A stretch of 64,000 nucleotides of DNA from Actinomadura harenae (GCF_003696215.1 NZ_RFFG01000008.1:86892-150891); one strand, 5' to 3'. Counted from the stretch's first letter, positions 32,524 to 41,323 are shown. Numbers and translations: made by a program. Notes: generated by a model from the sequence alone, not told the origin.

Positions 32524-33296
32524 CTGTTCTCAAGCTCCTTCCCAATGAAGTCGCGTGAGTCCGCCACGTTCAAAGCACGCGCCTGAAGCATCGCGAACAA
32601 CTCGTTCGCCTTCGTCAAGTGCTCTGTCTCTTCGGAAGTTTCGCCCCCGAAGACCGAAGCCGCATATGCGGACTCCTCGCGATTGCTCTGAGTCGCAATC
32701 GCGAACGACCCTTTGACAAACGGATAGTAAGCCGTGGGTGAGATCTGAAGATAGACCCCAGGCCGACCTGAAAGCTCGATCAGATGCCTGAGCTGCTCGT
32801 TCATGACCTCGGGCGAGCCCACCTCTCGCCGCAGAACCGACTCGTCCAGGATGAAGCACGCCGTCAGCGCCGGATCCCGCTTGAGCACTTCCTGACGCTT
32901 CAGCCTGGCCAGCAGGTCCGCGTCACTCGGCAGGATGGCGCGGGCGTACGACTCGACCTGCAGCAGGCCTTCCACGATGTCCGCGGAATAAGTACGAAGC
33001 ATGGTGGCCGTGGCTTCGCGGGTGGCAAAGTCGACGTAGTACTGCGGGTACTTGGCGCTGCTGACGAGCTCATCCCATGCCTCGGCGACGTCGTCATTCC
33101 GCTTGAGGGCCGCGCCGAGCCGTTCGGAGAAGTCCTTGCGGCATCTCGTGCGCCCGAGCTCGATGAGTGCGATGTAGCTGCGGGTGACGTTGACGAGCTT
33201 GGCCAGGTCGGCCTGGCTGAGCCCCGCCTCCACGCGGAAGCGCTTGACCTTCGCGCCGAACGTGCGCAGGTGCGGATCGATCTTCTTCGCGGCCAT
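32514..33296 (-). CDS. XRE-family regulator with DUF5753 domain
   Basis: The 260-aa protein has a helix-turn-helix at about 12-66 (VKRFRVEAGLSQADLAKLVN, then VTRSYIALIELGRTRCRKDF). The DUF5753 domain includes YSADIVEGLLQVESYARAIL and LIELSGRPGVYLQISPTAYY. It heads the module with the two DUF397 genes and is divergent from an HATPase gene, another common partner of these clusters. Confidence 0.9.
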   Translation of the reverse strand: MAAKKIDPHLRTFGAKVKRFRVEAGLSQADLAKLVNVTRSYIALIELGRTRCRKDFSERLGAALKRNDDVAEAWDELVSSAKYPQYYVDFATREATATMLRTYSADIVEGLLQVESYARAILPSDADLLARLKRQEVLKRDPALTACFILDESVLRREVGSPEVMNEQLRHLIELSGRPGVYLQISPTAYYPFVKGSFAIATQSNREESAYAASVFGGETSEETEHLTKANELFAMLQARALNVADSRDFIGKELENRWT

Positions 33297-33445
33297 GAGA
33301 ACCCCTGACCCGGCTCCGGCATCACCCGGTAACCGCTGCTAGTGAGTCGTGACTGCTCCCCCGGTCTCAGCTCAACGTACGTCGCTTCGTGACTGGATGA
33401 TGACAGAACGCAAGAACTTCCCGACTCATTTTCGAGGCGCAGGTG

Positions 33446-33874
33446 ATGATCACAGATTCCCAACTTCGGCCGACTCCGCCACCGACCGGCGTCGCGGTAC
33501 TGGAGGTCGAATCCGAGCCCGAATCCATCAAGGCTGCTCGCGACTTCGTCGCGGACTGGTTCACCGAGCACGAGTACGACGGCGACCTCGTCTACCTCGC
33601 ACGCACAGTGGTCACGGAATTGGCCACGAACGCACACCGCCATGGCTCCGCCAACGGCGACCCCATCACCACACGCGTCTTCCATACGGACGCGGGCCCC
33701 GTCATAGAGGTACTGGACGCGAGCGCCAAACTTCCGTCCGTCGAGCCCCTCACTCTCGACGGACTGACCGGACGCGGCCTCGCGATGGTGGACCTCATGG
33801 TCCCGGCATGGGGATTCGCACGTCTCCAGGAAGGAGGCAAGGTCGTATGGGCGCTCCTACGCGCGCACGCGTGA
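33446..33874 (+). CDS. HATPase_c_2 (anti-sigma-factor/SpoIIAB-like) ATP-binding protein
   Basis: The 142-aa protein is a stand-alone GHKL domain: N box VVTELATNAHRHGSANGD, G1-like VIEVLDASAKLPSV and G2 LTGRGLAMVDLMVPAWGF. Such proteins act as anti-sigma kinases, or pair with XRE-DUF5753/DUF397 systems in actinomycetes. ATG 33446 is preferred to GTG 33443. It is divergent from the XRE gene and coupled to the next small gene. Confidence 0.88.
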   Translation: MITDSQLRPTPPPTGVAVLEVESEPESIKAARDFVADWFTEHEYDGDLVYLARTVVTELATNAHRHGSANGDPITTRVFHTDAGPVIEVLDASAKLPSVEPLTLDGLTGRGLAMVDLMVPAWGFARLQEGGKVVWALLRAHA

Positions 33875-34074
33875 GCGCTCGCACACTCCTAACGGCCGTC
33901 CTCCGCGACCTCTACCCGCACTGGGACGTCTTCGTGGACAACCGGGGAATCTGGCGCGCCGCCGGCACCACCCTCATCAGCGCGTCATCCGCCGAAACTC
34001 TCCTCGACGCCCTGACCACCGCCGACCCCGACGCCACCACCAAGGCCGCCATCCGCTTCACGCACATATCGTGA
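33871..34074 (+). CDS. Small hypothetical protein coupled to the HATPase gene
   Basis: The 67-aa product starts at GTG 33871, overlapping the HATPase stop (GTGA). The sequence (VSARTLLTAVLRDLYPHWDV, FVDNRGIWRAAGTTLISASS) looks like a small alpha/beta domain. Position suggests an accessory to the regulatory ATPase; nothing more can be read. Confidence 0.65.
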   Translation: MSARTLLTAVLRDLYPHWDVFVDNRGIWRAAGTTLISASSAETLLDALTTADPDATTKAAIRFTHIS

Positions 34075-34158
34075 CCTCAGCGCGGTGAACCCTGTGCGCA
34101 TACAAGTCGCTTCACGCACCAGCCTCTGTCTCTTCGACAGGCCAGATGAACGGGCCAC

Positions 34159-34200
34159 GTCCGGGCGGCAGCACGCACACAGCAATGCCGCCGCCCGGAC
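34159..34200 (-). terminator. Hairpin after first family A gene
   Basis: GTCCGGGCGGC (34159-34169) pairs with GCCGCCCGGAC (34190-34200), an 11-bp perfect stem. It lies 92 bp past the stop of the minus-strand gene ending at 34293 and may close the whole array. Confidence 0.6.
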
Positions 34201-34292
34201 CTTCCCTCAGAAGCTCGTGCCAGCCATATTGGGCGTAGCCACAAACGTTCCCGTAATTGCAGTACGTCCCCAACAAGCTGGACCGGGTGCGG

Positions 34293-35045
34293 CTACGGGA
34301 GCTTCGAGTACGAGATCATGCCGATGTGCAGAGGCAGGATGACCGTGCTGGCACCGGCTGCTGCGGGCAGGCCGCCGAGCTGGTTGAGGAACGCGTTGCC
34401 GTTGTCACTGCACCCGCTCGCCGCCGGAACAGGGAACGTGTTGTCCACGACCGTTCCCGCGTGCACACCCGGTGCGGCAACACTCCACGGGACGCCACTG
34501 ATCGGCTGGTACGGGGGCGGCGGAGCGGTGGTGCCGGTGATCAGATGTACGGAGATCGGATTGGCGTTCGTCCCGACCGTGCAGTTGCTTCCGAGGTCGC
34601 CACCCGTGAACCTGATCTTGAAACTGAGGTTCAGGTTCGCGTCCGGGGTGAACTCGAAGGCACCCGCGTACTCGGGCTGGGCATAGACCGGCTCGCCGTG
34701 CCGAGTCGCCACCTGGAACCGCTCACCGCGAAGCGCCCCGAAGACCTGGGTAGGTCCCGAGTCGTCGAACCAAGGACTCCCGAAGGTCAGCTTGAGCGGG
34801 GTGTCGATGGCGTGGGTGACGTTGCCGATCGTCACGCTTCCACTGCTGGCGATCGCCTCTGAGCAGAACGAGCCGGAGACATCCGCGCCCGCGGGGAGGG
34901 GCGGGCAGTCCGCGTAGTCGAAGGTGGGGATCGTATCGGTCAGTGTGGCCTGGCGCGCCTGGGCGGGGGCGGCCGCCAGGCCCAATGCGGCGGCGGCCAC
35001 AGCGGTGGCGCAGAACGCGCGACGTGCAGACTTGCTGAGTCTCAT
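34293..35045 (-). CDS. Secreted family A protein A1
   Basis: The 250-aa protein has a signal peptide (MRLSKSARRAFCATAVAAAA, cleavage near AQARQA) from ATG 35045. The mature part has four conserved cysteines: FDYADCPPLP, GSFCSEAI, GSNCTVG and ASGCSDNG. Shared stretches are PTFDYADCP, VYAQPEYAGAF and VDNTFPVP. It is beta-rich with no catalytic motif. It is a recent duplicate of the 35089-35847 gene, and the signal peptides are nearly identical. I do not recognise the family; its position next to the mce operon suggests a cell-surface or lipid-related role, which is inference only. Confidence 0.78.
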   Translation of the reverse strand: MRLSKSARRAFCATAVAAAALGLAAAPAQARQATLTDTIPTFDYADCPPLPAGADVSGSFCSEAIASSGSVTIGNVTHAIDTPLKLTFGSPWFDDSGPTQVFGALRGERFQVATRHGEPVYAQPEYAGAFEFTPDANLNLSFKIRFTGGDLGSNCTVGTNANPISVHLITGTTAPPPPYQPISGVPWSVAAPGVHAGTVVDNTFPVPAASGCSDNGNAFLNQLGGLPAAAGASTVILPLHIGMISYSKLP

Positions 35046-35088
35046 GGTTCTCCTTGCCGAAGGGTGAACATGGGCTGAGCTGTCTGGC

Positions 35089-35847
35089 CTAAGGAAGCTT
35101 GGAGTAGGAGATCGCACCGAGGTACGTCGGCAGCACGATCGAACTCGCGCCCGCCGGTGCGGGCAGACCGCCGAGCTGGTTGAGGAACGCGTTGCCGCTG
35201 TCGCCACATCCGCTCGCCCCCGGAACGGAGAACGTGTTGTCGACCATCGTTCCCTGGTGAACACCCGGCGCGGCCAGCGTCCATGGGACTCCGGTGATCG
35301 GCTGATACGGAGGCGGGGGCGTGGTGGTTCCGGTGATCAGATGCGCGAAGATGGGATGACCGTCCGTCCCGACCGTGCAGTTACTTCCGAGGTCGGCCCC
35401 CGTGAACCTGATTTTGAATCGGAGATCCAGGCCCGGATAGCCTGGAAGCAAATCAGAGGTACCCGCAGATTCGACTCGGGCATATACAGGCTCCCCCTGC
35501 CGAGTCGCTACCTGGAACGGTTCGCTGCGCAGTCCGCCAAAGATATTGGCGCCATACCCAGATTCATCAGACCAGGGGCTCCCGAAGGTAGTCTTGAGCG
35601 GGCTGTAAATATCGTGAGTGACGTTTCCGATTGTCACTTTCGCGCTGGGGGAGATCGTTTCAAAGCAGAACGAGCCGGAGACATCCGCGCCCGCGGGGAG
35701 GGACGGGCAGTCCGCGTAGTCGAAGGTGGGGATCGTATCGGTCAGTGTGGCCTGGCGTGCCTGGGCGGGGGCGGCCGCCAGGCCCAGCGCGGCGGTGGCC
35801 ACGGCGGTGGCGCAGAACGCGCGACGTGCTGACTTACTGAGTCTCAT
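35089..35847 (-). CDS. Secreted family A protein A2
   Basis: The 252-aa protein has the same signal peptide as A1 and the same Cys pattern (FDYADCPSLP, GSFCFETI, GSNCTVG, ASGCGDSG). Differences concentrate in residues 65-145, where base composition is also less GC-rich. It is separated from A1 by only 43 bp, so the two are probably co-transcribed. Confidence 0.78.
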   Translation of the reverse strand: MRLSKSARRAFCATAVATAALGLAAAPAQARQATLTDTIPTFDYADCPSLPAGADVSGSFCFETISPSAKVTIGNVTHDIYSPLKTTFGSPWSDESGYGANIFGGLRSEPFQVATRQGEPVYARVESAGTSDLLPGYPGLDLRFKIRFTGADLGSNCTVGTDGHPIFAHLITGTTTPPPPYQPITGVPWTLAAPGVHQGTMVDNTFSVPGASGCGDSGNAFLNQLGGLPAPAGASSIVLPTYLGAISYSKLP

Positions 35848-35875
35848 CTTCTCTCCTTCGCGGGGTGCGGGTGGA

Positions 35876-35918
35876 CGAGTCGTGCCCTTCGCTGCGGGTG
35901 GGCGGCGGGCACGACTCG
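35876..35918 (-). terminator. Hairpin after A3
   Basis: CGAGTCGTGCCC (35876-35887) pairs with GGGCACGACTCG (35907-35918), a perfect 12-bp stem with a 19-nt loop. It lies 16 bp past the stop of the A3 gene and just before A2. Confidence 0.7.
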
Positions 35919-35933
35919 GGTGCCTACATTTCG

Positions 35934-36734
35934 CTAGGGAAGCGCGGTGTACGCCTTCTGGCCGATGTACTCGTTGAAGATCATCTGGTTCTTGCCCGCC
36001 GCCGACGGGATCCCCGCCTGGAGGTTGACGATCGCGTTGACGAGTCCGATGTCCAGGGCGCAGCCCTGGGCGCCGGGGACGGAGAACGTGTTGTCCACGT
36101 GGGTCGCCGAGCGGATCACGAACGGCGTCCTCTGGACGATCGTCGCGGCCTTACCGGTGATCGGAGCGGTACCGGCGGGCGGGTTGGTCGTGCCCGTGGT
36201 CAGGTTCAGCGTGATCGGGTTGCCGCTGCTGCCGATCAGGCACGTACCGCCGAGGAACGGGTTAGTGAGGCGGATCTGCATGCCGAGCGTGATGTGGAAG
36301 TCCGGCCCCGTCGGCTGGTCGAAGACGCCCGCGTACTCCGGCTTGGCGTAGACCGCCGTCACGATGGGGTCACCGAAGATGCCGGGCTGGACCAGCATCT
36401 TGTCCGCCTGCATCTTCCCGAAGATCGGCGTGTACAGCTGCGTGTCCGGGTTCAACGCACTCGCGAACGTCATCTTGATCGGCGACGTGATCTGCTGGTT
36501 GAAGTTGCCCAGCTGGAACGTCCCGCTCGTGACGATCGCCTCCATACAAATGGAGCCTTCCTTCACGTACGGCGCCGGCAACGTCGGGCAGTCCGCGAAG
36601 TCGAACGTCGGAATCGGGTCATCCGCATGCGCGGCCGTCCCCGACATGACACCCGTAACCGTCGCAAGAGCAGCGACACCCGCCGCCGCTCGACGCCAGC
36701 CACGCTTTGTGGACGCGAGTTTCCGCATGGCCAT
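35934..36734 (-). CDS. Secreted family A protein A3
   Basis: The 266-aa protein has a signal peptide ending SGTAAHADD. The mature part begins PIPTFDFADCPTLPAPYVKE and carries the four family cysteines (ADCP, ICMEAI, GTCLIG, AQGCALD). It shares VDNTFSVPGAQGC and VYAKPEYAGVFDQPTG with the family and ends EYIGQKAYTALP. It is very close to A4 (most residues identical), so this is a second recent duplication. A1/A2 and A3/A4 form two sub-pairs. Confidence 0.8.
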   Translation of the reverse strand: MAMRKLASTKRGWRRAAAGVAALATVTGVMSGTAAHADDPIPTFDFADCPTLPAPYVKEGSICMEAIVTSGTFQLGNFNQQITSPIKMTFASALNPDTQLYTPIFGKMQADKMLVQPGIFGDPIVTAVYAKPEYAGVFDQPTGPDFHITLGMQIRLTNPFLGGTCLIGSSGNPITLNLTTGTTNPPAGTAPITGKAATIVQRTPFVIRSATHVDNTFSVPGAQGCALDIGLVNAIVNLQAGIPSAAGKNQMIFNEYIGQKAYTALP

Positions 36735-36870
36735 CTCCTTCTTCCCTGCCAGCCCGTCGTCCGGGCTGGAGTCGATTTGAGAAACAGCCCCCGATAAATG
36801 CCGTCGGCCCCGGCCTTCTTCCTGGCAGGTAGCCGACTACCCGCCCTCACATCGGGCGGGGACGTGGAAC

Positions 36871-36913
36871 GGGCCGTGTCCGCACAGGGGTGGTGGTCGC
36901 GCGGACACGGCCC
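36871..36913 (-). terminator. Strong hairpin after A4
   Basis: GGGCCGTGTCCGC (36871-36883) pairs with GCGGACACGGCCC (36901-36913), a perfect 13-bp stem 12 bp past the A4 stop. A second, smaller hairpin, CCCGCCC (36840-36846) / GGGCGGG (36854-36860), follows it. Confidence 0.75.
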
Positions 36914-36925
36914 GGGTCAACGGAA

Positions 36926-37720
36926 CTACGGGAGAGCCGTGTAGGCCTTCTGCCCGATGTACTCGTTGAAGACCATCTGGTTCTTGCCCGCCGCCGCCGG
37001 GACACCGGCCTGGAGGTTGACGATCGCGTCGACCAGGCCGACTCCGAGCCCGCATCCGTTGGCGCCCGGCACCGCGAAGGTGTTGTCCACGTGGGTCGCC
37101 GAGCGGATCACGAACGGCGTCCTCTGAACGATCGTCGCGGCCTTACCGGTGATCGGAGCGGTACCCGCCGGCGGGCTGGTCGTGCCCGTGGTCAGGTTCA
37201 GCGCGATCGGGTTGCTGCTGCTACCGATCAGGCAGCTGCCGCCGAGGAACGGGTTGCTCAGACGGATTCGCATGCCGAGCTTGATGTGGAAGTCCGGCCC
37301 CGTCGGCTGGTCGAAGACGCCCGCGTACTCCGGCTGAGCGTAGACCGCCGTCACGATGGGATCACCGAAGATCCCCGGCTGGACCAGCATCTTGCTCGCC
37401 TGCATCTTCCCGAAGATCGGCGTGTACAGCTGCGTGTCCGGGTTCAACGCACTCGCGAACGTCATCTTGATCGGCGACGTGATCTGCTGGTTGAAGCTTC
37501 CCAGCTGGAACGTCCCGCTCGTGACGATCGCCTCCATACAAATGGAGCCTTCCTTCACGTACGGCGCCGGCAACGTCGGGCAGTCCGCGAAGTCGAACGT
37601 CGGAATCGGGTCATCCGCATGCGCGGCCGTCCCGGACATCAGACCCGCGGTCGTCGCGAGAGCCGCGACACCCGCCGCCATCCCACGCCCCGTCCACTTG
37701 GTGAACGACTTATTGCGCAT
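36926..37720 (-). CDS. Secreted family A protein A4
   Basis: The 264-aa protein starts at ATG 37720 (MRNKSFTKWTGRGMAAGVAA). The open frame extends upstream to 37897, but that part has no signal-peptide character. It is nearly identical to A3 in the mature region (IPTFDFADCPTLPAPYVKEG, KAATIVQRTPFVIRSATHVD). The four cysteines are conserved. It lies 79 bp downstream of the 675-aa mosaic gene. Confidence 0.8.
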   Translation of the reverse strand: MRNKSFTKWTGRGMAAGVAALATTAGLMSGTAAHADDPIPTFDFADCPTLPAPYVKEGSICMEAIVTSGTFQLGSFNQQITSPIKMTFASALNPDTQLYTPIFGKMQASKMLVQPGIFGDPIVTAVYAQPEYAGVFDQPTGPDFHIKLGMRIRLSNPFLGGSCLIGSSSNPIALNLTTGTTSPPAGTAPITGKAATIVQRTPFVIRSATHVDNTFAVPGANGCGLGVGLVDAIVNLQAGVPAAAGKNQMVFNEYIGQKAYTALP

Positions 37721-37799
37721 GGCCTTGCCTTTCTCCTCTGTCGGCCCACGGTTGGACCGAAATCGATGGGGAGCGACGACCCGACGACGGCAGGGCGCG

Positions 37800-39827
37800 T
37801 CAGGGAGAGGTGATCTTCTGGTGCGGACTGAACGAGAAGCTGTCGCCGGAAAAATTCCAGCTCGCACTCGGCTGCAAGTCCGGGTCCGGGTTATCACATT
37901 GAGAGTGGACGCCGACGCTCACCATATTATCGGAAAGACCATCAGGAATGCTGAGTCGATCTCTAGTGGTATCAAGCGTCAGGAGTCCCAATGTGGCTGG
38001 CGAATCTGTCTCATAGTCATTGGCTATGAGATTCAAGCTGAAGTCGCAGCCGTCAGACCCCGCCAACTCGAACTTAACCCCGGCCATAGTCATGGACCAT
38101 TGACCTGGCGTTCCTTGATCCCGCCGCATGTGAAGCGTCCAGGGGAAGCCGGTGCCGCGGACCGTGGTCGGAACTCCACCATTAGCTCTTACGCACTTCT
38201 TGAACTCGGCCCCACTAACGGTGGCGACCCGATACATAGACAGGTAGCGCCCACGTTTGAAACTCATCTTCAAGGTCGCGGAGTCACAGCGGACCGAATT
38301 GCCGTTCGCGCCAGTCAAAGTGAATGGACTGACCGTTGCTCGTGCCGCCCCACCTGGGAGAATCGTATACGCGGCCGGTTCCGGCTCGTTCTCGCAGTCC
38401 CACGGAATATTCGGGCTCGAATTACACCACGGACCGGATTCGATCTTCAGATAGTTACTAGTTCCGGCACTGGTCGCGTCCACGAGAGGCGTCAGGTCTT
38501 CCCCAACCCCGCAGCCACTGAAGCTCGGAACGTATACACGTCCCGTATAGGTACCGCCCATCTCCGGGCTCAACACACCGACACTGGCATTGCCCATATC
38601 CGCAGAAATGTCCAGTGGAAGTGCGCCAGTATGACAGTTCTCTCCAATTCCCAGCCTGGTGCCGTTTACGGATATTCCTCCGACCCGGAGGTCTACAAAT
38701 GAGCGCGCATAGACACGAGTCTCAAAAGGAACCGGAATGCTGGAATCCAGTGGCGCATCGAGGTATAGATTCGCCATTTCATTGGAGCCGCCAGGTGGGG
38801 CCGTCTGCCTGGTGACCACCGTTGCAGTCGTCGGCATGAATCCAAACCCCAAAGCAGTCCCGGTCGATGGAGTAGTGGCATTACTCCCATAACTCAGGCT
38901 TCGGAAATAGTTATGCGCAAAATCGGGGTGACTCTGGATGCTCATGCGGAATCTGATCTGCGCGCCAACCGGAACGGCGGCCTTCAATTTTCCCAAATTT
39001 CCAAATCCTGCCGCCTTCCCGCACTTGGGTTGACCTTGACGCGGCGGCCTCAGCGGGCCTGGGGTCGTTCCGGGCACCGGAGGGGGCTCCCCCAGGCGGG
39101 GGTCTGGATTCATCCCTCCGCCCGGTTCTGTCGGGGAGGGAGGGACGATGCAGTCGGCGCGTGAATCGTCTTCCGTCGGCTGACTTGCCATCGGTGATTG
39201 CTTGGGCAGGGGAGAGGCTGTCGTACCTCCCTTCAAGGCCAGTCTTCCGAGAACCGTCCCGCCCGTAGGAGTGCAGGTCAGCGTGCTATTGAACGCCTTC
39301 TTTCCCCCCGCCGACAGCCGGAGCACCATCTGCCCGGCCTTCCAGAAGACCTGCCCCGCCTGATCCGTCAGGAGCGCAGGGACGGCTCCGGTCCCCTGCA
39401 GAACCACCTGGTCCGTCCGGCCTGGGGCTGACGTCAACGAGAAGGCAGGCCATCCCGCATTGACAGACGTCTGGCCTTGGCTGACGTTCACCGCGATCGA
39501 TGCCATGCCGTTCAGCGAAGGTGCTGGCGCCACCCCCGTCGAATCTGGTTGGCCGACAGCCATCAGCTCGCTGCGGAGACTTCCCGGTGCCTTCAGCGTC
39601 ACGCCGACATCGCTGATATGCACCGGCGTATTGGTCTTACCAGCTGCGGGTATCTTGGCCTTGACCTCAAGGGCCACCTCGTATGTGGCTTTGGGCGTCG
39701 CACACAGGTAGCTCACCTGCGCCCCGATATCAGCGGACGCGACTCGGACAGTGGCCAGTACGCCTGCACTTGCCAGCAGGGCGGTCACAGTTGCGCCTCG
39801 TGCGACTCGGCGGGGGCTCGCGAGCAT
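37800..39827 (-). CDS. Secreted mosaic protein: DUF6801-like + family A-like + family B-like domains
   Basis: The 675-aa protein has a signal peptide (1-32, ending ASADI). Residues 38-190 resemble DUF6801 (VSYLCATPKATYEVALEVKA, STLTCTPTGG). Residues 195-268 are a Pro/Ser-rich linker. Residues 269-465 recall family A: ETRVYARSFVDL, GENCHTGALPLDI, VYVPSFSGCGVGEDLTPLV. Residues 490-670 recall family B: NSVRCDSATLKM, KKCVRANG, AGSDGCDFSLNL, HSQCDNPDPDLQPS. The four cysteines of each family fall in the same order. Codon use is less GC-biased than in the mce genes. It lies inside the array between A4 and B3. Function unknown; the domain matches are by eye. Confidence 0.75.
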   Translation of the reverse strand: MLASPRRVARGATVTALLASAGVLATVRVASADIGAQVSYLCATPKATYEVALEVKAKIPAAGKTNTPVHISDVGVTLKAPGSLRSELMAVGQPDSTGVAPAPSLNGMASIAVNVSQGQTSVNAGWPAFSLTSAPGRTDQVVLQGTGAVPALLTDQAGQVFWKAGQMVLRLSAGGKKAFNSTLTCTPTGGTVLGRLALKGGTTASPLPKQSPMASQPTEDDSRADCIVPPSPTEPGGGMNPDPRLGEPPPVPGTTPGPLRPPRQGQPKCGKAAGFGNLGKLKAAVPVGAQIRFRMSIQSHPDFAHNYFRSLSYGSNATTPSTGTALGFGFMPTTATVVTRQTAPPGGSNEMANLYLDAPLDSSIPVPFETRVYARSFVDLRVGGISVNGTRLGIGENCHTGALPLDISADMGNASVGVLSPEMGGTYTGRVYVPSFSGCGVGEDLTPLVDATSAGTSNYLKIESGPWCNSSPNIPWDCENEPEPAAYTILPGGAARATVSPFTLTGANGNSVRCDSATLKMSFKRGRYLSMYRVATVSGAEFKKCVRANGGVPTTVRGTGFPWTLHMRRDQGTPGQWSMTMAGVKFELAGSDGCDFSLNLIANDYETDSPATLGLLTLDTTRDRLSIPDGLSDNMVSVGVHSQCDNPDPDLQPSASWNFSGDSFSFSPHQKITSP

Positions 39828-39855
39828 GAAGGTCCTTCTGGATCAGGTAGCGGGG

Positions 39856-39887
39856 CGGGCCGCCACAGGAGTCCCCGTGGCGGCCCG
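39856..39887 (-). terminator. Hairpin after B3
   Basis: CGGGCCGCCAC (39856-39866) pairs with GTGGCGGCCCG (39877-39887), an 11-bp stem 27 bp past the B3 stop and 29 bp before the mosaic gene. Confidence 0.7.
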
Positions 39888-39913
39888 GTCATCGGCCTAC
39901 GCCGTTACAGACG

Positions 39914-40615
39914 TCAGGTGTGGGAGTTGATGGTCAAGAAGCCCGTCGCCGGGGATCCGGGGGTGACCGTGAAGCTGCCGTTGAGCGAGATGGAGTCGCC
40001 GGCGTTGATCAGGGTGGGGTCGCAGTTGGCGTCCACCGTCTGAACGGTCAGGTTGGAGGTGCTGCCCGTGCCGCCGGTGGTCAGGGCGTGGGAGGTGTTG
40101 CTGTAGCTGCCGCTGATGGTGCCGCCGGCGCCGCCGGGGCCCGAGACGGTCGCGTGGCAGTTGTCACTGCCGACGATGGACGCCTTGATACCGGTCAGCG
40201 TGCCGGGGGTGACCCCGGAGGCGTTGGTCACGCCCGTCACGTTCATGGTGTAGGGGAATCCGGACGTGGTGACCTGCACCGTGATGCCGGCGGGGCCCGA
40301 GCACCAGCCGCTCGGGTTGGCCGGGCTGGACAGGGCGAGGCTGGAGACGGTCGCGACTCCGGCGAGCGGGAGGTTCACCCCGATCTGGGAGGTGCCAGCC
40401 GCCGTCCCCTTGCTACAGGTGATCGCCGCGCCGGTGCTGTTGTCCTTCGCCGTCACGTTGCCCGAGTTGACGCCGCTGATGGGGTTGCTGGGTGCGACGG
40501 CTCCGGTGGCCGAGATGTCGACGCCGGTGACGGCCGAGGCAGGGATGCTGGTGAGGCCGAGGGCGGCGACGGCGACGGCGCCGCCAATAATGGTGTTGCG
40601 AGTGAGCTTGCGCAT
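39914..40615 (-). CDS. Secreted family B protein B3
   Basis: The 233-aa protein starts at ATG 40615 (MRKLTRNTIIGGAVAVAALG); the signal peptide ends near ASAVTG. The mature part carries the family pattern: GNVTAKDNSTGAAITCSKGT, SPANPSGWCSGPAG, IVGSDNCHATVSGPGGAGGT, VDANCDPTLINAGDSISLNG. It is predicted beta-rich with two disulfides. A Ser/Gly/Thr-rich composition suits a surface-exposed protein. Upstream lies a gene-free region of 862 bp with several dyads. Confidence 0.8.
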   Translation of the reverse strand: MRKLTRNTIIGGAVAVAALGLTSIPASAVTGVDISATGAVAPSNPISGVNSGNVTAKDNSTGAAITCSKGTAAGTSQIGVNLPLAGVATVSSLALSSPANPSGWCSGPAGITVQVTTSGFPYTMNVTGVTNASGVTPGTLTGIKASIVGSDNCHATVSGPGGAGGTISGSYSNTSHALTTGGTGSTSNLTVQTVDANCDPTLINAGDSISLNGSFTVTPGSPATGFLTINSHT

Positions 40616-40848
40616 GCCGGTTCTTGTTCCCTTCAGTGGGGTGATCTGCGAGTTCTCGTAGGGACGCTGGCGGCTTGTTTCGGGCATCTCCTCTACCTGT
40701 CGGAAATGGACGGGCGCTGCTCGGCGGCGGTGATTCTCTACTCCCCCACCGGGGGATCTAGGGTCTCCCTGGCCCGTCCGTCTGCATGGTCTGACGATAA
40801 GCGGGGGCCCCAGCGAATTCAATAGGGGATTTGGAACTTTTTCGACTT

Positions 40849-40927
40849 ATCACAGAGTGACAAACGGCATGGGCGCAGAATCCACTCGGAGTGAGTTTTG
40901 GATCTTGCGTTTTTATCACCGAGTGAT
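40849..40927. promoter_or_regulatory. Cluster of three GTGA-type dyads
   Basis: ATCACAGAGTGAC (40849-40861), CACTCGGAGTG (40883-40893, a perfect dyad) and ATCACCGAGTGAT (40915-40927, ATCAC-N3-GTGAT). The first and third share a consensus and lie 66 bp apart. They are about 235-310 bp upstream of B3. An operator role is inferred. Confidence 0.4.
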
Positions 40928-41275
40928 GATCCTTGTGACGCCAGAGGTCAGCGGTGGAGGTGATGACGATCGGGACGAGCCGGCCGTTCACACACCGATC
41001 TCGGAAGCGCGCTTCCTCAAACAGGTCCCCCGGACGGGTGCCGGGATGCACGGCCAACATCTTCGGAGGCACTGTTCTCGCTGGCCAGAGCCCTAAGCGG
41101 TGCTTTCGGAACCGATGCGGACAACGCCCCACGGCCGCCGCGGGAGCCGCCGTGCACACCGGTTCGCCACCTCGCGTGGGCGCATCACGTCGCCATGTGG
41201 CGAATCCTCGGCAGCCCAGGCTCGAACACTCACGCCCGGCACCTCTCCAGCAGCGTTCCAAGGGGTGACTCTTCG

Positions 41276-41323
41276 AGCACGGGCAGTACGGGGATTTCTG
41301 TCCTTTTTCTTCATCAGTTACCA
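41276..41323 (-). pseudogene. Fossil 5' end of an Mce-associated gene
   Basis: Read on the minus strand, this piece begins TGGTAACTGATG, identical to the junction between the last two Mce-associated genes (stop/start near 43490-43500). It continues with AAG-rich codons and ATCCCCG..C.GCCCG, as in the real gene (KKKRIPGTAR). After about 45 bp the similarity is lost. It lies about 700 bp upstream of B3, close to the spacing between the real gene and B1. Confidence 0.45.

Noticed and set aside
35865..37813. Plus-strand frames of about 300 aa opposite A3 and A4
   Set aside because: They are near copies of each other only because A3 and A4 are duplicates; they have no signal peptide or domain and are rich in Arg and Asp.
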